This document shows positions 1 through 7,162 of a stretch of 11,449 nt of DNA, in pieces. The notes beneath the pieces were generated by a model, which searched no databases, was not told where the DNA came from, and saw only the letters and a program-made list of their open reading frames with translations. Origin of the DNA: Chrysochromulina parva (Eukaryota; Haptophyta; Prymnesiales; Chrysochromulinaceae); assembly GCA_002887195.1 (NCBI GenBank), contig PJAB01001923.1:1-11449 (forward strand), in the 5' to 3' direction. Positions within the stretch are counted from its first letter, which is position 1, and each line of letters begins with the position of its first letter. A program made the translations under genes and the position numbers.

Positions 1-209
1 CCCCGCGCCTCCGAGGGCCCCCTACTAACTACAGGGAGTCTTGAAACACCCTCTCGACAACTCCTGGGCAAAAAAAAGCGTCATTTTCTCAGCGGTCCGA
101 CCTGACCTCAGAACCGCTCCAAAGGTATAAGGTATCCCGAAAAAAGAGAGTGCGGCACGCACGCAAGACCCATATTTTCCTCACCGCTCATCTGTCCGCA
201 CTCGAGCTC
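1..209. other. 3' flank of the Tic22-like gene, nothing recognised
   Basis: This stretch lies downstream of the minus-strand gene that ends at 210. It has a short A run near 71-77 and no open frame with family character. I see no RNA gene, repeat or splice-site pattern in it. It probably holds the 3' untranslated region and polyadenylation region of that gene. Confidence 0.4.
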
Positions 210-983
210 TCACAGCGCTGGGTGGTGCTTGCCCTTGCCCTGCAGGAAGAGCATGCTCGAGCTCGGCGGGACGACGCGCGGCGGGACCTTGGCTTCGCCA
301 CTGACTGCGATCTTGAGGAGCTCGGGCAGCGGCACGACGTCGACCTCAAAGTTGGCCGCGCGCTCCGGGTCGGCCGCCCTGGCCTTGTCCAAGGCCGCCT
401 GCGCGTCCGCGCAGCTCATGAAGACGGGAGTGAACACGCTGCCGTCCGCGCGCCGCCGCACCATCTCGAAGCACCCAAAGACCGGAAGCACGTCGCTCGG
501 CCAGTCGAGGCTGGGGCTGTCGACGCCGGCACTCGCGAGCATAGCTGCTGCTTCCGCAGGGGCGGCTAGCTGCATGTCTTGCGCACTGGCCAGTTCTTGA
601 AAGCCTGGGACGAGCAGAGCCGTTCCCTTGCTCACCTCGGCATACGCTACGCCCAGCCCCACAGGCGCAAGCTGCAGATTGAGCTCGGCACTCTTCCGAC
701 GAGCAGCCGCCAGCTCGTCCATTGCTCGGTCAATCTCTGCGTAAAAGATCACCAGCTTCTGCCCATCGTCGCGCATTCGCTGCTGGAGTGGCAGGCCGGC
801 GGCGTCCGTGAGCACAAACACCGGCGCAGAGTTAAGATCCCTGAGCACCTGCTGCCACTCTGTGCTCTCTTCTACTACTGGACCGCACATGCGTATCTCA
901 AAGCCATGATGAAAAGCTGGTGTGCGTGCGTGCGACGTGAAAGCGAGAGAGCTGCCGAAAAGCACGAACAGCACGAACAGCAT
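210..983 (-). CDS. TIC22: Tic22-like plastid protein import component
   Basis: Predicted 257-residue protein. Tic22 proteins are soluble import factors of the plastid intermembrane space; in complex plastids the homologue works inside the inner envelope membranes. Two Tic22-type units are visible: residues 54-82 (PVFVLTDAAGLPL, then a strand ending in VIFY) with a following helix and strand to about 130, and residues 166-222 (VLPVFGCFEM, then VFMSCADAQAALDKARAADP and VDVVPL). The N-terminus is a hydrophobic signal peptide (residues 2-14) ending SSLA, followed by F15, which matches the phenylalanine-containing cleavage site of red-lineage complex-plastid presequences. Length is close to the family norm. 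The frame is uninterrupted. The start is the first ATG before the signal peptide. It is divergent from the Sam50 gene. The family call rests on pattern recognition; the location is inferred from the presequence. Confidence 0.78.
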   Translation of the reverse strand: MLFVLFVLFGSSLAFTSHARTPAFHHGFEIRMCGPVVEESTEWQQVLRDLNSAPVFVLTDAAGLPLQQRMRDDGQKLVIFYAEIDRAMDELAAARRKSAELNLQLAPVGLGVAYAEVSKGTALLVPGFQELASAQDMQLAAPAEAAAMLASAGVDSPSLDWPSDVLPVFGCFEMVRRRADGSVFTPVFMSCADAQAALDKARAADPERAANFEVDVVPLPELLKIAVSGEAKVPPRVVPPSSSMLFLQGKGKHHPAL

Positions 984-1159
984 AGGGCGGCAGAGTGGTC
1001 TGTGAACGACAGACCGACCAAATGGGCGTTTGCGGCGGTTTGGGTTCGAGCTTCACCCTAACGAACAAGTTTGGGAGTTTGGACGGAGGGGCTGACGCGG
1101 CCACGTGAAGACTCGCGACTCTTCGCGGCGGTGCACCCGCGTAGACGAAGGGCTGGATC
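984..1159. promoter_or_regulatory. divergent promoter region of TIC22 and SAM50
   Basis: The 176 nt between two divergent start codons must hold the 5' untranslated regions and core promoters of both genes. I see no TATA box. A palindromic CACGTG lies at 1102-1107, 53 nt before the Sam50 start. A plant-type G-box reading is possible but untested. Confidence 0.4.
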
Positions 1160-2584
1160 ATGGGTACCCAACTCGAGCATCCGGTCGCTGTGCGCCGCAT
1201 GCGCGTGCGCGGGCTGCAGAAGACGCACGAGAGCGTCGTTCGGCAGGAGCTTGCCAGCCTCAACAAGGCACGCACGCTCGGTGAGCTCCACCAGGGCTGC
1301 CTCGCCGTGGCGGGTGCGCTGCAGTCGCTCGGCATCTTCGACTCGGCGGACCTGCTTATGGACACGGCGCAGGGCGCGACTCCCCACGGCGCGGCGCTCG
1401 TCGACATCGTGTGTACTGTCACCGAGAAGAAGCGGCTGACCAGTGCGAGCACGATGGTAGCGACGCAGTCGTCCGAGAACACAATGGAGGCCAAGGTGGC
1501 GGTGCGCAACCAGCTCGGACACGCGGAGATCTTCGAGGCGCAAATGGAGATGGGCCAGCAAAAGAGCTCTTCCTTCAAGCTGAGCGCCGTGCGCCCGCGT
1601 TGGATGGGCCAGGACGCGCAGCTCAGCGCCGATGTGAGCAAGCAGGCGATCTCGCACATCAAACACTCGTCCTTCGTGCAGAAGCTGCTCGGCGCGAGCG
1701 CGAGCGTGCGCGTGGGATCGGCCGGCGCGGCCGGCGGTCGGCACGAGCTCACGTACGCGCTCGAGCTGCGCGACGTCTGCCGGCTCACACCCCACACCGC
1801 CTCGTGGGCAATCCTGCAGCAACGTGGGCAGAGCCTGAAGAGTAGCCTCTCTCATAGCTACGCACGCTCGACGGTGGACCATCCACTGGTGCCCACGAGC
1901 GGCGCGCTGCTGCGCCTGCACACGGAGCTCGCAGGCCTCGCGCCGTTCCCGCTCGGCGACGCGCGCTTCGTCAAGAGCACGTTCACCGCCGCAGCGTTCA
2001 CACCACTGATGGCGAATGGTCGGCTCACTGCCAGCGTGCAGGTGCACGCGGGCGTGCTGCTGCCGCTGGGCGGGCTCTTCGGCGGGCTGCTCGGCGGGCC
2101 GACCGAGAGCCACATCTGTGACCGCTTCTTCTGCGGCGGGCCTGGCTCTCTGTGGGGATTCCGCACGCGCGGCGTTGGGCCACGTGATGAACGTCATAGC
2201 CTCGCATCGCCGGCGGCGTCGGCGGCTGAGCCCACGGCCGCGGCGCCCAAGAAGCCGCCGAGCATCTCGTCGCACGACGCGCTCGGAGGAGACCTCCTCG
2301 GCGTCGCCACTGCCTCTCTCTCGACAACCCTTCCAGGAAACTTAGCCAAGTCCGATGGCCATGCGCACATATTCGCGTCCGTGGGCGGGCTGCAGGGGCT
2401 CGCCGCCGTGCGCGCGGCGGGTAGCGTGGTGCCGTCCCTGCGGGCCAGCGTGGGCGCAGGCGTTGCGCTGCCCACCCCGCTCGGTCGGCTCGAGCTCAAC
2501 ATGGTGCACGTGCTGCGCAAGGCGCCGAGCGACGCCAGCGTTGGAAACGGGTTGCAGCTTGGTGTGACCGCCGGGTTCAGCTGA
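1160..2584 (+). CDS. SAM50: Sam50/Tob55-type Omp85 outer-membrane beta-barrel assembly protein
   Basis: Predicted 474-residue protein. Sam50 is the core of the SAM complex, which folds beta-barrel proteins into the mitochondrial outer membrane. A single POTRA-like domain spans about residues 8-90. The barrel follows to the C-terminus. The Omp85 loop-6 region is clear: DRFF..GGP from D321, then GFRTRGVGPRD ending at D343, then LGGD at 375-378. The C-terminus (QLGVTAGF, then S) resembles a beta-signal. Two oddities: the residue before GF is W332, where the family usually has arginine, and an Ala/Pro-rich insertion of about 28 residues separates GPRD from LGGD. There is no N-terminal presequence, as expected for an outer-membrane protein. 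Length fits Sam50. An Omp85 of a plastid membrane is the alternative, but GxGPRD and the single POTRA favour Sam50. Confidence 0.85.
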   Translation: MGTQLEHPVAVRRMRVRGLQKTHESVVRQELASLNKARTLGELHQGCLAVAGALQSLGIFDSADLLMDTAQGATPHGAALVDIVCTVTEKKRLTSASTMVATQSSENTMEAKVAVRNQLGHAEIFEAQMEMGQQKSSSFKLSAVRPRWMGQDAQLSADVSKQAISHIKHSSFVQKLLGASASVRVGSAGAAGGRHELTYALELRDVCRLTPHTASWAILQQRGQSLKSSLSHSYARSTVDHPLVPTSGALLRLHTELAGLAPFPLGDARFVKSTFTAAAFTPLMANGRLTASVQVHAGVLLPLGGLFGGLLGGPTESHICDRFFCGGPGSLWGFRTRGVGPRDERHSLASPAASAAEPTAAAPKKPPSISSHDALGGDLLGVATASLSTTLPGNLAKSDGHAHIFASVGGLQGLAAVRAAGSVVPSLRASVGAGVALPTPLGRLELNMVHVLRKAPSDASVGNGLQLGVTAGFS

Positions 2585-2719
2585 ACTGCGTGCAGGTGCG
2601 CATACACGGTTGAGGGGCTTCTCTCCGCGTAACGGTAATAGCCCTTTTTCACGGCACGTTCATGCCCGGCATGGCGCCCCGCGACGAAACACGTGGCAAC
2701 GGCAACTCTACTTTACACC
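2585..2719 (+). promoter_or_regulatory. intergenic spacer and putative promoter of the DUF1995 gene
   Basis: This short spacer separates two tandem plus-strand genes. It must hold the Sam50 3' end and the promoter of the next gene. CACGTG lies at 2690-2695, only 25 nt before the chosen ATG. A T-run lies at 2644-2649. No TATA box is evident. Confidence 0.3.
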
Positions 2720-3709
2720 ATGTCGCTGCTCTTCATCTCATCAGGCGCACTTCTGTGCGGCCTCGGGCTAGGTTTGCGCTCCGGCACAATGCGCAGTGCG
2801 GTCGTAATGCAAATAGGGCCAGCATCAGCACCGCCGCCAGCACGCGCAGCCGCCGCGGAGCAGTGGTACGTGAGCGTTCCAACCTCATTCGAGTCGCTCG
2901 CTGAGCAGACACGCCGCTCAGTCCTTGGCGCGGCACGGCAAGGTGGCCACCGGCGCGTGCTGGTGCAGGCCGTGGCGCCCGAGCTGGACCCAGCCTCTGG
3001 ACGATGCAAGCTACCCGAGCTGACACGCTTCGCGCTGGACGTCGCACAACCCATTCTCACCTCAGGACTCCTGCCGGCCAGCCTTCCGATGGTCAAGCTC
3101 TTGTTTTCATCGCCGGCGGACGCAACGTTTGCTGGCGCGTCCATATTCGACACGCGGCTGCCCGTCTCAATGCTGGGCCATCCGAACGCCGTCGGTCCGC
3201 GCGACGGCGCCTTTGTCATCGTCGCGCCCAGCACGAATGACGAGACGCTGCCTTCGGAAGCGGCCGCGAACGCGGCAGTCGAACAGCTGCTGCAGCAGGC
3301 GGCGGGGAGGCTCGTGGTACTCATCAACCCGCAGCTGGGCGCGAATCCGCTGCTGCTCGACAGTTTCGAGCCGGCCTACCTAATGCGCCCGCTCTCGCTC
3401 GCCTTTCTCGAGGATCAATATGCCGATAAGGTCGCCCGTGTCCGAGCGTGTGTCCTGCGCTGCTACCCCCACGAATGGCAAGTCCTCTTCGAACCTCCGG
3501 GTTCGTCAATTGGGGCTGGCGGGCGTGAGGGTGCAGGGGCGCCGGCAAAGCCGACGCGCCCGTGGCGCTACGCGGGCCGCTTCGACCGTCCGCCACGGAC
3601 CGAGCAGCTCGAGGCTCTGCTACGTGACCAGCTGACCCGCGAGCGCAACGAGCGGTTTCGAGCGCAGCAGCAGGAGGCGGGGCAGCTGGCTGCAGATTCT
3701 GAGGAGTGA
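2720..3709 (+). CDS. DUF1995 (LPA3-type) probable plastid protein
   Basis: Predicted 329-residue protein. The frame can be extended to a GTG at 2693, but the first ATG is at 2720 and opens directly into a hydrophobic signal-like segment (residues 2-19), so I start there. DUF1995 proteins are thylakoid or stromal factors of algae and plants, some linked to photosystem II accumulation (LPA3); their biochemical role is poorly known. The domain runs from about residue 49 to 255: VSVPTSFESL (51-60), a strand-rich core, VAPSTNDE (168-175), VVLINPQLG (199-207) and CYPHEWQVLFE (248-258). These match the family's usual aPS, llNP and yP-W positions. The C-terminus is charged and probably coiled. The signal peptide plus a basic, Ala-rich stretch (20-45) suggests import into a complex plastid. 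One exon. Confidence 0.72.
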   Translation: MSLLFISSGALLCGLGLGLRSGTMRSAVVMQIGPASAPPPARAAAAEQWYVSVPTSFESLAEQTRRSVLGAARQGGHRRVLVQAVAPELDPASGRCKLPELTRFALDVAQPILTSGLLPASLPMVKLLFSSPADATFAGASIFDTRLPVSMLGHPNAVGPRDGAFVIVAPSTNDETLPSEAAANAAVEQLLQQAAGRLVVLINPQLGANPLLLDSFEPAYLMRPLSLAFLEDQYADKVARVRACVLRCYPHEWQVLFEPPGSSIGAGGREGAGAPAKPTRPWRYAGRFDRPPRTEQLEALLRDQLTRERNERFRAQQQEAGQLAADSEE

Positions 3710-4084
3710 GTCGCCAGTCGGCGCTAGATGGATTGTGCGCGGCGACCCCGCCGAGTCATGATCGAGTAGAACTTGTCGGTAGACCGGCAGTGCCGCGTGC
3801 ACTGGCTTTGGCCTTTGCAGATTGCACGTCGTCGTCGATGTTGCGGCAGACTGTTTGGTGCTCTATACTAGGTTTGGTACTTTAGTCGAACTTAAAACGT
3901 ATATAAAACGTATAAAAGGGGGGAAACCTACGCGCAAACCTTCATGCTCGGCTGCCGATGTGCATTTACGATTATAGAATTGTCGTTCCTCCTCGAGGCT
4001 CAAGCAAGCTCGCCCGCCCAGGTCCATGTGGCGCGAGCAAGCTGATCGCACCGCCGTCCAGAGCCCAACCACGGCCACCTGAGG
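3710..4084. other. convergent 3' intergenic region with AT-rich TATA-like doublet
   Basis: The 375 nt between two convergent genes should hold two 3' untranslated regions. It stands out for an AT-rich stretch at 3886-3917, which contains a perfect 11-nt tandem duplication (3893-3903 and 3904-3914) and TATAAAAGGG at 3911-3920. I find no coding frame with family character and no tRNA. The plus-strand frame from 3958 is mostly an antisense shadow of the acidic tail of the next gene. Confidence 0.45.
3893..3920 (+). promoter_or_regulatory. tandem TATA-like element
   Basis: Two adjacent copies of TAAAACGTATA are followed by AAAAGGG, giving TATATAAAA and TATAAAAGGG. This is a good TATA-box match in otherwise GC-rich DNA, but no recognised gene starts just downstream on the plus strand. 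It could promote a short non-coding or antisense transcript, or be an AT-rich 3'-end signal. Confidence 0.25.
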
Positions 4085-4813
4085 TCATTCGTAGGGATCA
4101 GCCTCGTCCTCGCCCTCGCCCTCGCCCTCGTCCTCAGCCTCCTGCTCTGCATCTGGCAGCAACACATTGGCGCCACCGACGTCTGCGTCGGCGTCCGCCT
4201 CGCGCTCGGCTGCACTCTCGGCGTCCGTCACTTCCTCCACGCCCGGCTCCTCTGCTGCTGCTGCCTCGGCGTCCATCGCACGTGCGTCCGCGCGCGACAC
4301 GAGCTTGGTGGCGATGATGAGCAAGACCATCATGACCGGTGCACCCTGCGGCGACCGCGCGAGCTCCGCAAATTTGGCCTGCGCCTGCTGGACCAGGCGG
4401 AGCGCGTTGCCGAGCAACGGAACGCTTTCTAGCGCGGAAGCAAAGGGCAGTGCACGGCCTTTGAAATGCGATTTCCATAGGGCCAGCCCAACACGCATGA
4501 GGACCAACACGGCCAACAGCACGAGCTGCTGCACGACCGGACCGCCGGGGATCCAGCCTCCACTCCCTACAGGTTTGGGGAGGGGTGCAGCGTCCGTCGC
4601 GTCGCCGTCGACGATGACGACGGCCGGCTCCTCTGCTTTGGCATCTGCAAGAGCAGCAGCAGCAGCGGCATCAGCGGCGGATAGCACTCCGCCGCGCTTG
4701 AGCACCGGACGCGAGGCGGGCTTGCGTGAGGCAGCGCTCTTTGGCAGCGTCGGTGGCGCGTCGGCGGCAATCGCCAAGGGGATGATCAGAAGAAGCAAGG
4801 CTGTGGTGCGCAT
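4085..4813 (-). CDS. hypothetical membrane protein with signal peptide and acidic tail
   Basis: Predicted 242-residue protein that I do not recognise. Residues 1-17 form a clear signal peptide (LLLLIIPLAIA, then ADAPP). A basic then Ala-rich linker follows (28-85). A strong membrane segment spans about 95-113, followed by a basic amphipathic stretch. A second, shorter hydrophobic segment lies at 158-171 (PVMMVLLIIATKL). The last 60 residues are highly acidic (Asp, Glu, Ala) and contain no hydrophobic segment. This organisation suggests an endomembrane or plastid-envelope protein with an acidic tail that could bind cations or basic proteins; that is inference only. No aromatic residue follows the cleavage site, unlike the neighbouring plastid candidates. 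The tail is encoded partly by a CTCGCC-type hexanucleotide repeat near 4103-4137. One exon. The frame and signal peptide make it likely to be real. Confidence 0.65.
   Translation of the reverse strand: MRTTALLLLIIPLAIAADAPPTLPKSAASRKPASRPVLKRGGVLSAADAAAAAALADAKAEEPAVVIVDGDATDAAPLPKPVGSGGWIPGGPVVQQLVLLAVLVLMRVGLALWKSHFKGRALPFASALESVPLLGNALRLVQQAQAKFAELARSPQGAPVMMVLLIIATKLVSRADARAMDAEAAAAEEPGVEEVTDAESAAEREADADADVGGANVLLPDAEQEAEDEGEGEGEDEADPYE
4103..4137. repeat. imperfect 6-nt repeat coding the acidic tail
   Basis: Several consecutive CTCGCC/CTCGTC units encode alternating Glu-Gly and Glu-Asp on the minus strand. Such a repeat can change length in frame, so the tail length may vary between strains. 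Confidence 0.6.
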
Positions 4814-5094
4814 GGCCGATGCCCGTCCTCGCGGGCGGCAGCTCCAACGCGTGATGACATCAAGAATCTAATCAAGTCAAGTCAAGTCAAGTCAAGTCAA
4901 GTACAAGTACCCCAATCAAAATCTTGGTGTCTAGAACTCTAGAGTCGTCGGCGCGGCGGCATGACGCCCATGGAGCATGCCTCGTCTCTCCGCGGCTCTC
5001 TGAGATGATTCCGCTTGACCGCCGCGACGCTCCCACGCTCCCACTTCATACAATGTAGTTCATACTGTACATCGAGGCGGATGTGTCCCCCCGT
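4814..5094 (-). promoter_or_regulatory. spacer upstream of the acidic-tail membrane protein gene
   Basis: This spacer lies between two minus-strand genes: the 3' end of the HAT/TPR gene is on its right and the start of the membrane protein gene on its left. Apart from the pentanucleotide repeat at 4872-4901 I see no motif. It should hold the promoter of the left gene and the 3' end of the right one. Confidence 0.35.
4872..4901. repeat. (TCAAG)6 microsatellite
   Basis: Six perfect TCAAG units lie about 60 nt upstream of the start codon at 4813, followed by a degenerate TACAAGTAC. It probably lies in the promoter or 5' untranslated region of that gene. Confidence 0.9.
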
Positions 5095-6807
5095 CTACTG
5101 GCGGTTGCTGGGCGGGTTGGCCCATTGGTACATGTCGGCGGCCGAGAGAGGGCTCCCACGGGTGCGTGCACCGCCACCGAGAGCATTCGCGAGGAGGGCC
5201 TTCGTCTCGACCTGCTGCGCGTGGCGAGAGAGCGCGGTAGCGCGCTCCTCGTTGCCGTGCTCGGCCTCCAGCTCGGCCCACATGGACCATGCCGAGCTGT
5301 CCATGGGCGCCGCGTTCACCGCGCGCCCGTAGTAGTGGCGCGCGAGCACGAGCGACGACTCTGACTCGAACCGTGCGCGCCACTGCAGCAGCCATCCGCA
5401 GGCCGAGTCGGACGCGGCCTCGGCCTCATCGAAGAGGCGGCGTGCCTCGCGGCGCTCGCCATGGCGCCACTCGAGCACGGCCCACGCATGCAGCAGCGGC
5501 ATGCGCTCGGTCGCCGTCGGCCCTTGAGGCAGCACTCGCACCGCCGCGCCCGCCGCGTACAGCGCCCGCGCGGCCTGGACTTCCCCACAGCGCACCTCGA
5601 GCGCGGCGGCGCACTGGTACGCGTACGGAGAGTGCTTGGCGACGGAGCTCACGGCGCGCGCGAAGAGGGCGCGGCTCGTGCCCACGTCGCCGTGCTCGCC
5701 TTCGAGCTTTGCCCAGCCGACGAGAAGCTGCGCGTCGTCCTTGTACAGCTGGGTGGCGCGCTTGTATGTGGCGAGGGCGAGGGCGGGACGCTCGAGCCGC
5801 TGCTCGATGCGCGCCCACGACTGCCAGAGCTGCACGGCGCCCAGGTTGCCGCCAGGCTGCGGCGTGATCGCGCCCGCCTCGTAGTGTCGCCGGGCCGCCT
5901 GCAGGTTGCCTAAGCGCTCCTCGAGCTGGCCGAGCGAGAGGTACGCGAGGGTGAAGCGCGGGTGGTGCTCGAGCACGGCGCTTAGGAGCTTGCGCGCTGA
6001 GCCCATGTCGCCCGCGCGCACGTCCACCATCGCGAGCGCGTGCAGCAGCTGCGGGTTGCGGTCCTCATTAGGCAGGCCCAGCCCGCGCTTGAGTACGGAG
6101 CGCGCCTTTTCTGCGGCGCCCTGCCGGTCGAGTAGCACGCCGAGGGCGTGGCAGAGGCGTGCGTTGGGAGCGTGCTTGAGGCCGCGCTCGTAGAGCGCCG
6201 CCGCCGCCGCCGAGTGACCGAGCTGCGCCTCCATGCGCCCCCACGAGTCGTACACTGACGATAGGGCTGGCTCGAGTTTCATCGCCTCGCGGTAGTGCGA
6301 GCGCGCCTCGGGGTAGCGCCTGCTCTCGCGGCACAGGTCGGCGAGGGCCTGGCGGAGGAGCGCATTGGTGGGGCACGCGTCGATGGCGCGCCGCAGGGTG
6401 CGCTCGCCCATCTTGTAATCGCGCTGGTTGCGGTACACGTTCGCGAGCTTCATCCACACCTTGCCGTTCTCGGGGGTCAGCAAAGTCAGGCGCTGCAGCA
6501 GCACGGCGGCTTCCTTGTCGGAGTGCATCTGCAGCAACAGGCTGGCCTGCGCGTAGAGCGCCGTCGCGTTGAGCGTGCCCGTCGGCGTGCCCGTCGGCAG
6601 GATGGTGCTCACGCCGCCCGGCGCCGTTGCCGGGCGCTGAAATTTGGGTGCGACCACCCCGGTGGCTGTGGTCAGCCGGACGCCCGAAGAGACGGGCAGC
6701 TTGAGCAGCGGTGATGCCGTTCGTGACGGGCCGACGGGAGAACGGACGCGGGGCGCAGCTTGCCACCCGGAGACGACCGCGAGCGTCAGGAGCAGAAGGC
6801 GGCGCAT
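5095..6807 (-). CDS. HAT/TPR repeat protein, HCF107/MBB1-like plastid RNA-stability factor
   Basis: Predicted 570-residue protein. The frame extends upstream to 6864, but the ATG at 6807 opens directly into a signal peptide (MRRLLLLTLAVVSG), so I start there. About a dozen 34-residue helical repeats fill residues 80-530. They carry the half-a-TPR pattern: W..WA.LE...G....AR.L..RA, for example VWMKLANVYRNQRDY, VYDSWGRMEAQLG, LWQSWARIEQRL and AWSMWAELEAEHGN. In algae and plants, HCF107/MBB1 proteins with this make-up bind 5' ends of psbB or psbH transcripts in plastids and protect or activate them. The signal peptide is followed by W15 and a basic, Ser/Pro-rich stretch, which fits a complex-plastid presequence. 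The HAT identification is firm, the exact orthologue less so; other HAT proteins work in nuclear RNA processing but lack signal peptides. One exon. Confidence 0.78.
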   Translation of the reverse strand: MRRLLLLTLAVVSGWQAAPRVRSPVGPSRTASPLLKLPVSSGVRLTTATGVVAPKFQRPATAPGGVSTILPTGTPTGTLNATALYAQASLLLQMHSDKEAAVLLQRLTLLTPENGKVWMKLANVYRNQRDYKMGERTLRRAIDACPTNALLRQALADLCRESRRYPEARSHYREAMKLEPALSSVYDSWGRMEAQLGHSAAAAALYERGLKHAPNARLCHALGVLLDRQGAAEKARSVLKRGLGLPNEDRNPQLLHALAMVDVRAGDMGSARKLLSAVLEHHPRFTLAYLSLGQLEERLGNLQAARRHYEAGAITPQPGGNLGAVQLWQSWARIEQRLERPALALATYKRATQLYKDDAQLLVGWAKLEGEHGDVGTSRALFARAVSSVAKHSPYAYQCAAALEVRCGEVQAARALYAAGAAVRVLPQGPTATERMPLLHAWAVLEWRHGERREARRLFDEAEAASDSACGWLLQWRARFESESSLVLARHYYGRAVNAAPMDSSAWSMWAELEAEHGNEERATALSRHAQQVETKALLANALGGGARTRGSPLSAADMYQWANPPSNRQ

Positions 6808-7162
6808 AGATGGACTCCACGTGTGCGTGCGTCCGACCTCCTCGCAGTTCTCCTCGCTCTCCAATCAGGAGGGCGATCTGGCAATCAGGACAATCAGTCA
6901 ACCACACTTTTCCCGTCCAACACGTGGATACAGTAACCCTTTCGGCGCGACGGTGCGAGCGACCGAGCAGCGACTTTGTGTGCGGTGTGCTTTTGGTACA
7001 TGTATGAAAACACGCATGTAGCCGGCGGCCGTGACTCCTGCTCCCCAAATCGTCAATCACCTCATCATGTGTCACCCCTACAAGAAAGTCCTCCTATCCC
7101 TCACTTTTTGGGGGTGTTAGGAGGTGTGAACCGCGGTTCTCGAGCACTCCCGCGCGGCGAAG
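6808..7162. promoter_or_regulatory. divergent promoter region of the HAT/TPR gene and the LamG-tryparedoxin gene
   Basis: These 355 nt separate two divergent start codons. CACGTG occurs at 6818-6823, 11 nt before the HAT/TPR start, and again at 6921-6926. I see no TATA box, no open frame of note and no RNA gene. The HAT/TPR frame stays open to 6864, so a longer N-terminus is possible but unlikely. Confidence 0.4.

Noticed and set aside
1040..1062. tRNA B-box-like GGTTCGAG
   Set aside because: The flanks do not pair as a T-stem and no A box or cloverleaf can be drawn around it.
898..1797. 299-codon minus-strand frame
   Set aside because: Ser/Cys/Arg-rich composition, no recognisable motif, overlaps Sam50 and the Tic22 start.
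1058..2275. 405-codon open frame on the minus strand
   Set aside because: It is Arg/Ala/His-rich, shows no family pattern and lies antisense to the well-supported Sam50 frame; GC-rich DNA commonly gives such shadows.
2693..2719. Upstream extension of the DUF1995 frame to 2693
   Set aside because: The codon at 2693 is GTG, unlikely as a start in a nuclear gene. The first ATG at 2720 leads straight into a hydrophobic signal segment.
3958..4317. Plus-strand frame downstream of the TATA-like doublet
   Set aside because: It consists mainly of Pro-Arg repeats that are the antisense of the acidic tail; no family character.
6808..6864. Longer N-terminus of the HAT/TPR protein from 6864
   Set aside because: The extra 19 residues are polar and would bury the signal peptide; the ATG at 6807 begins it directly.
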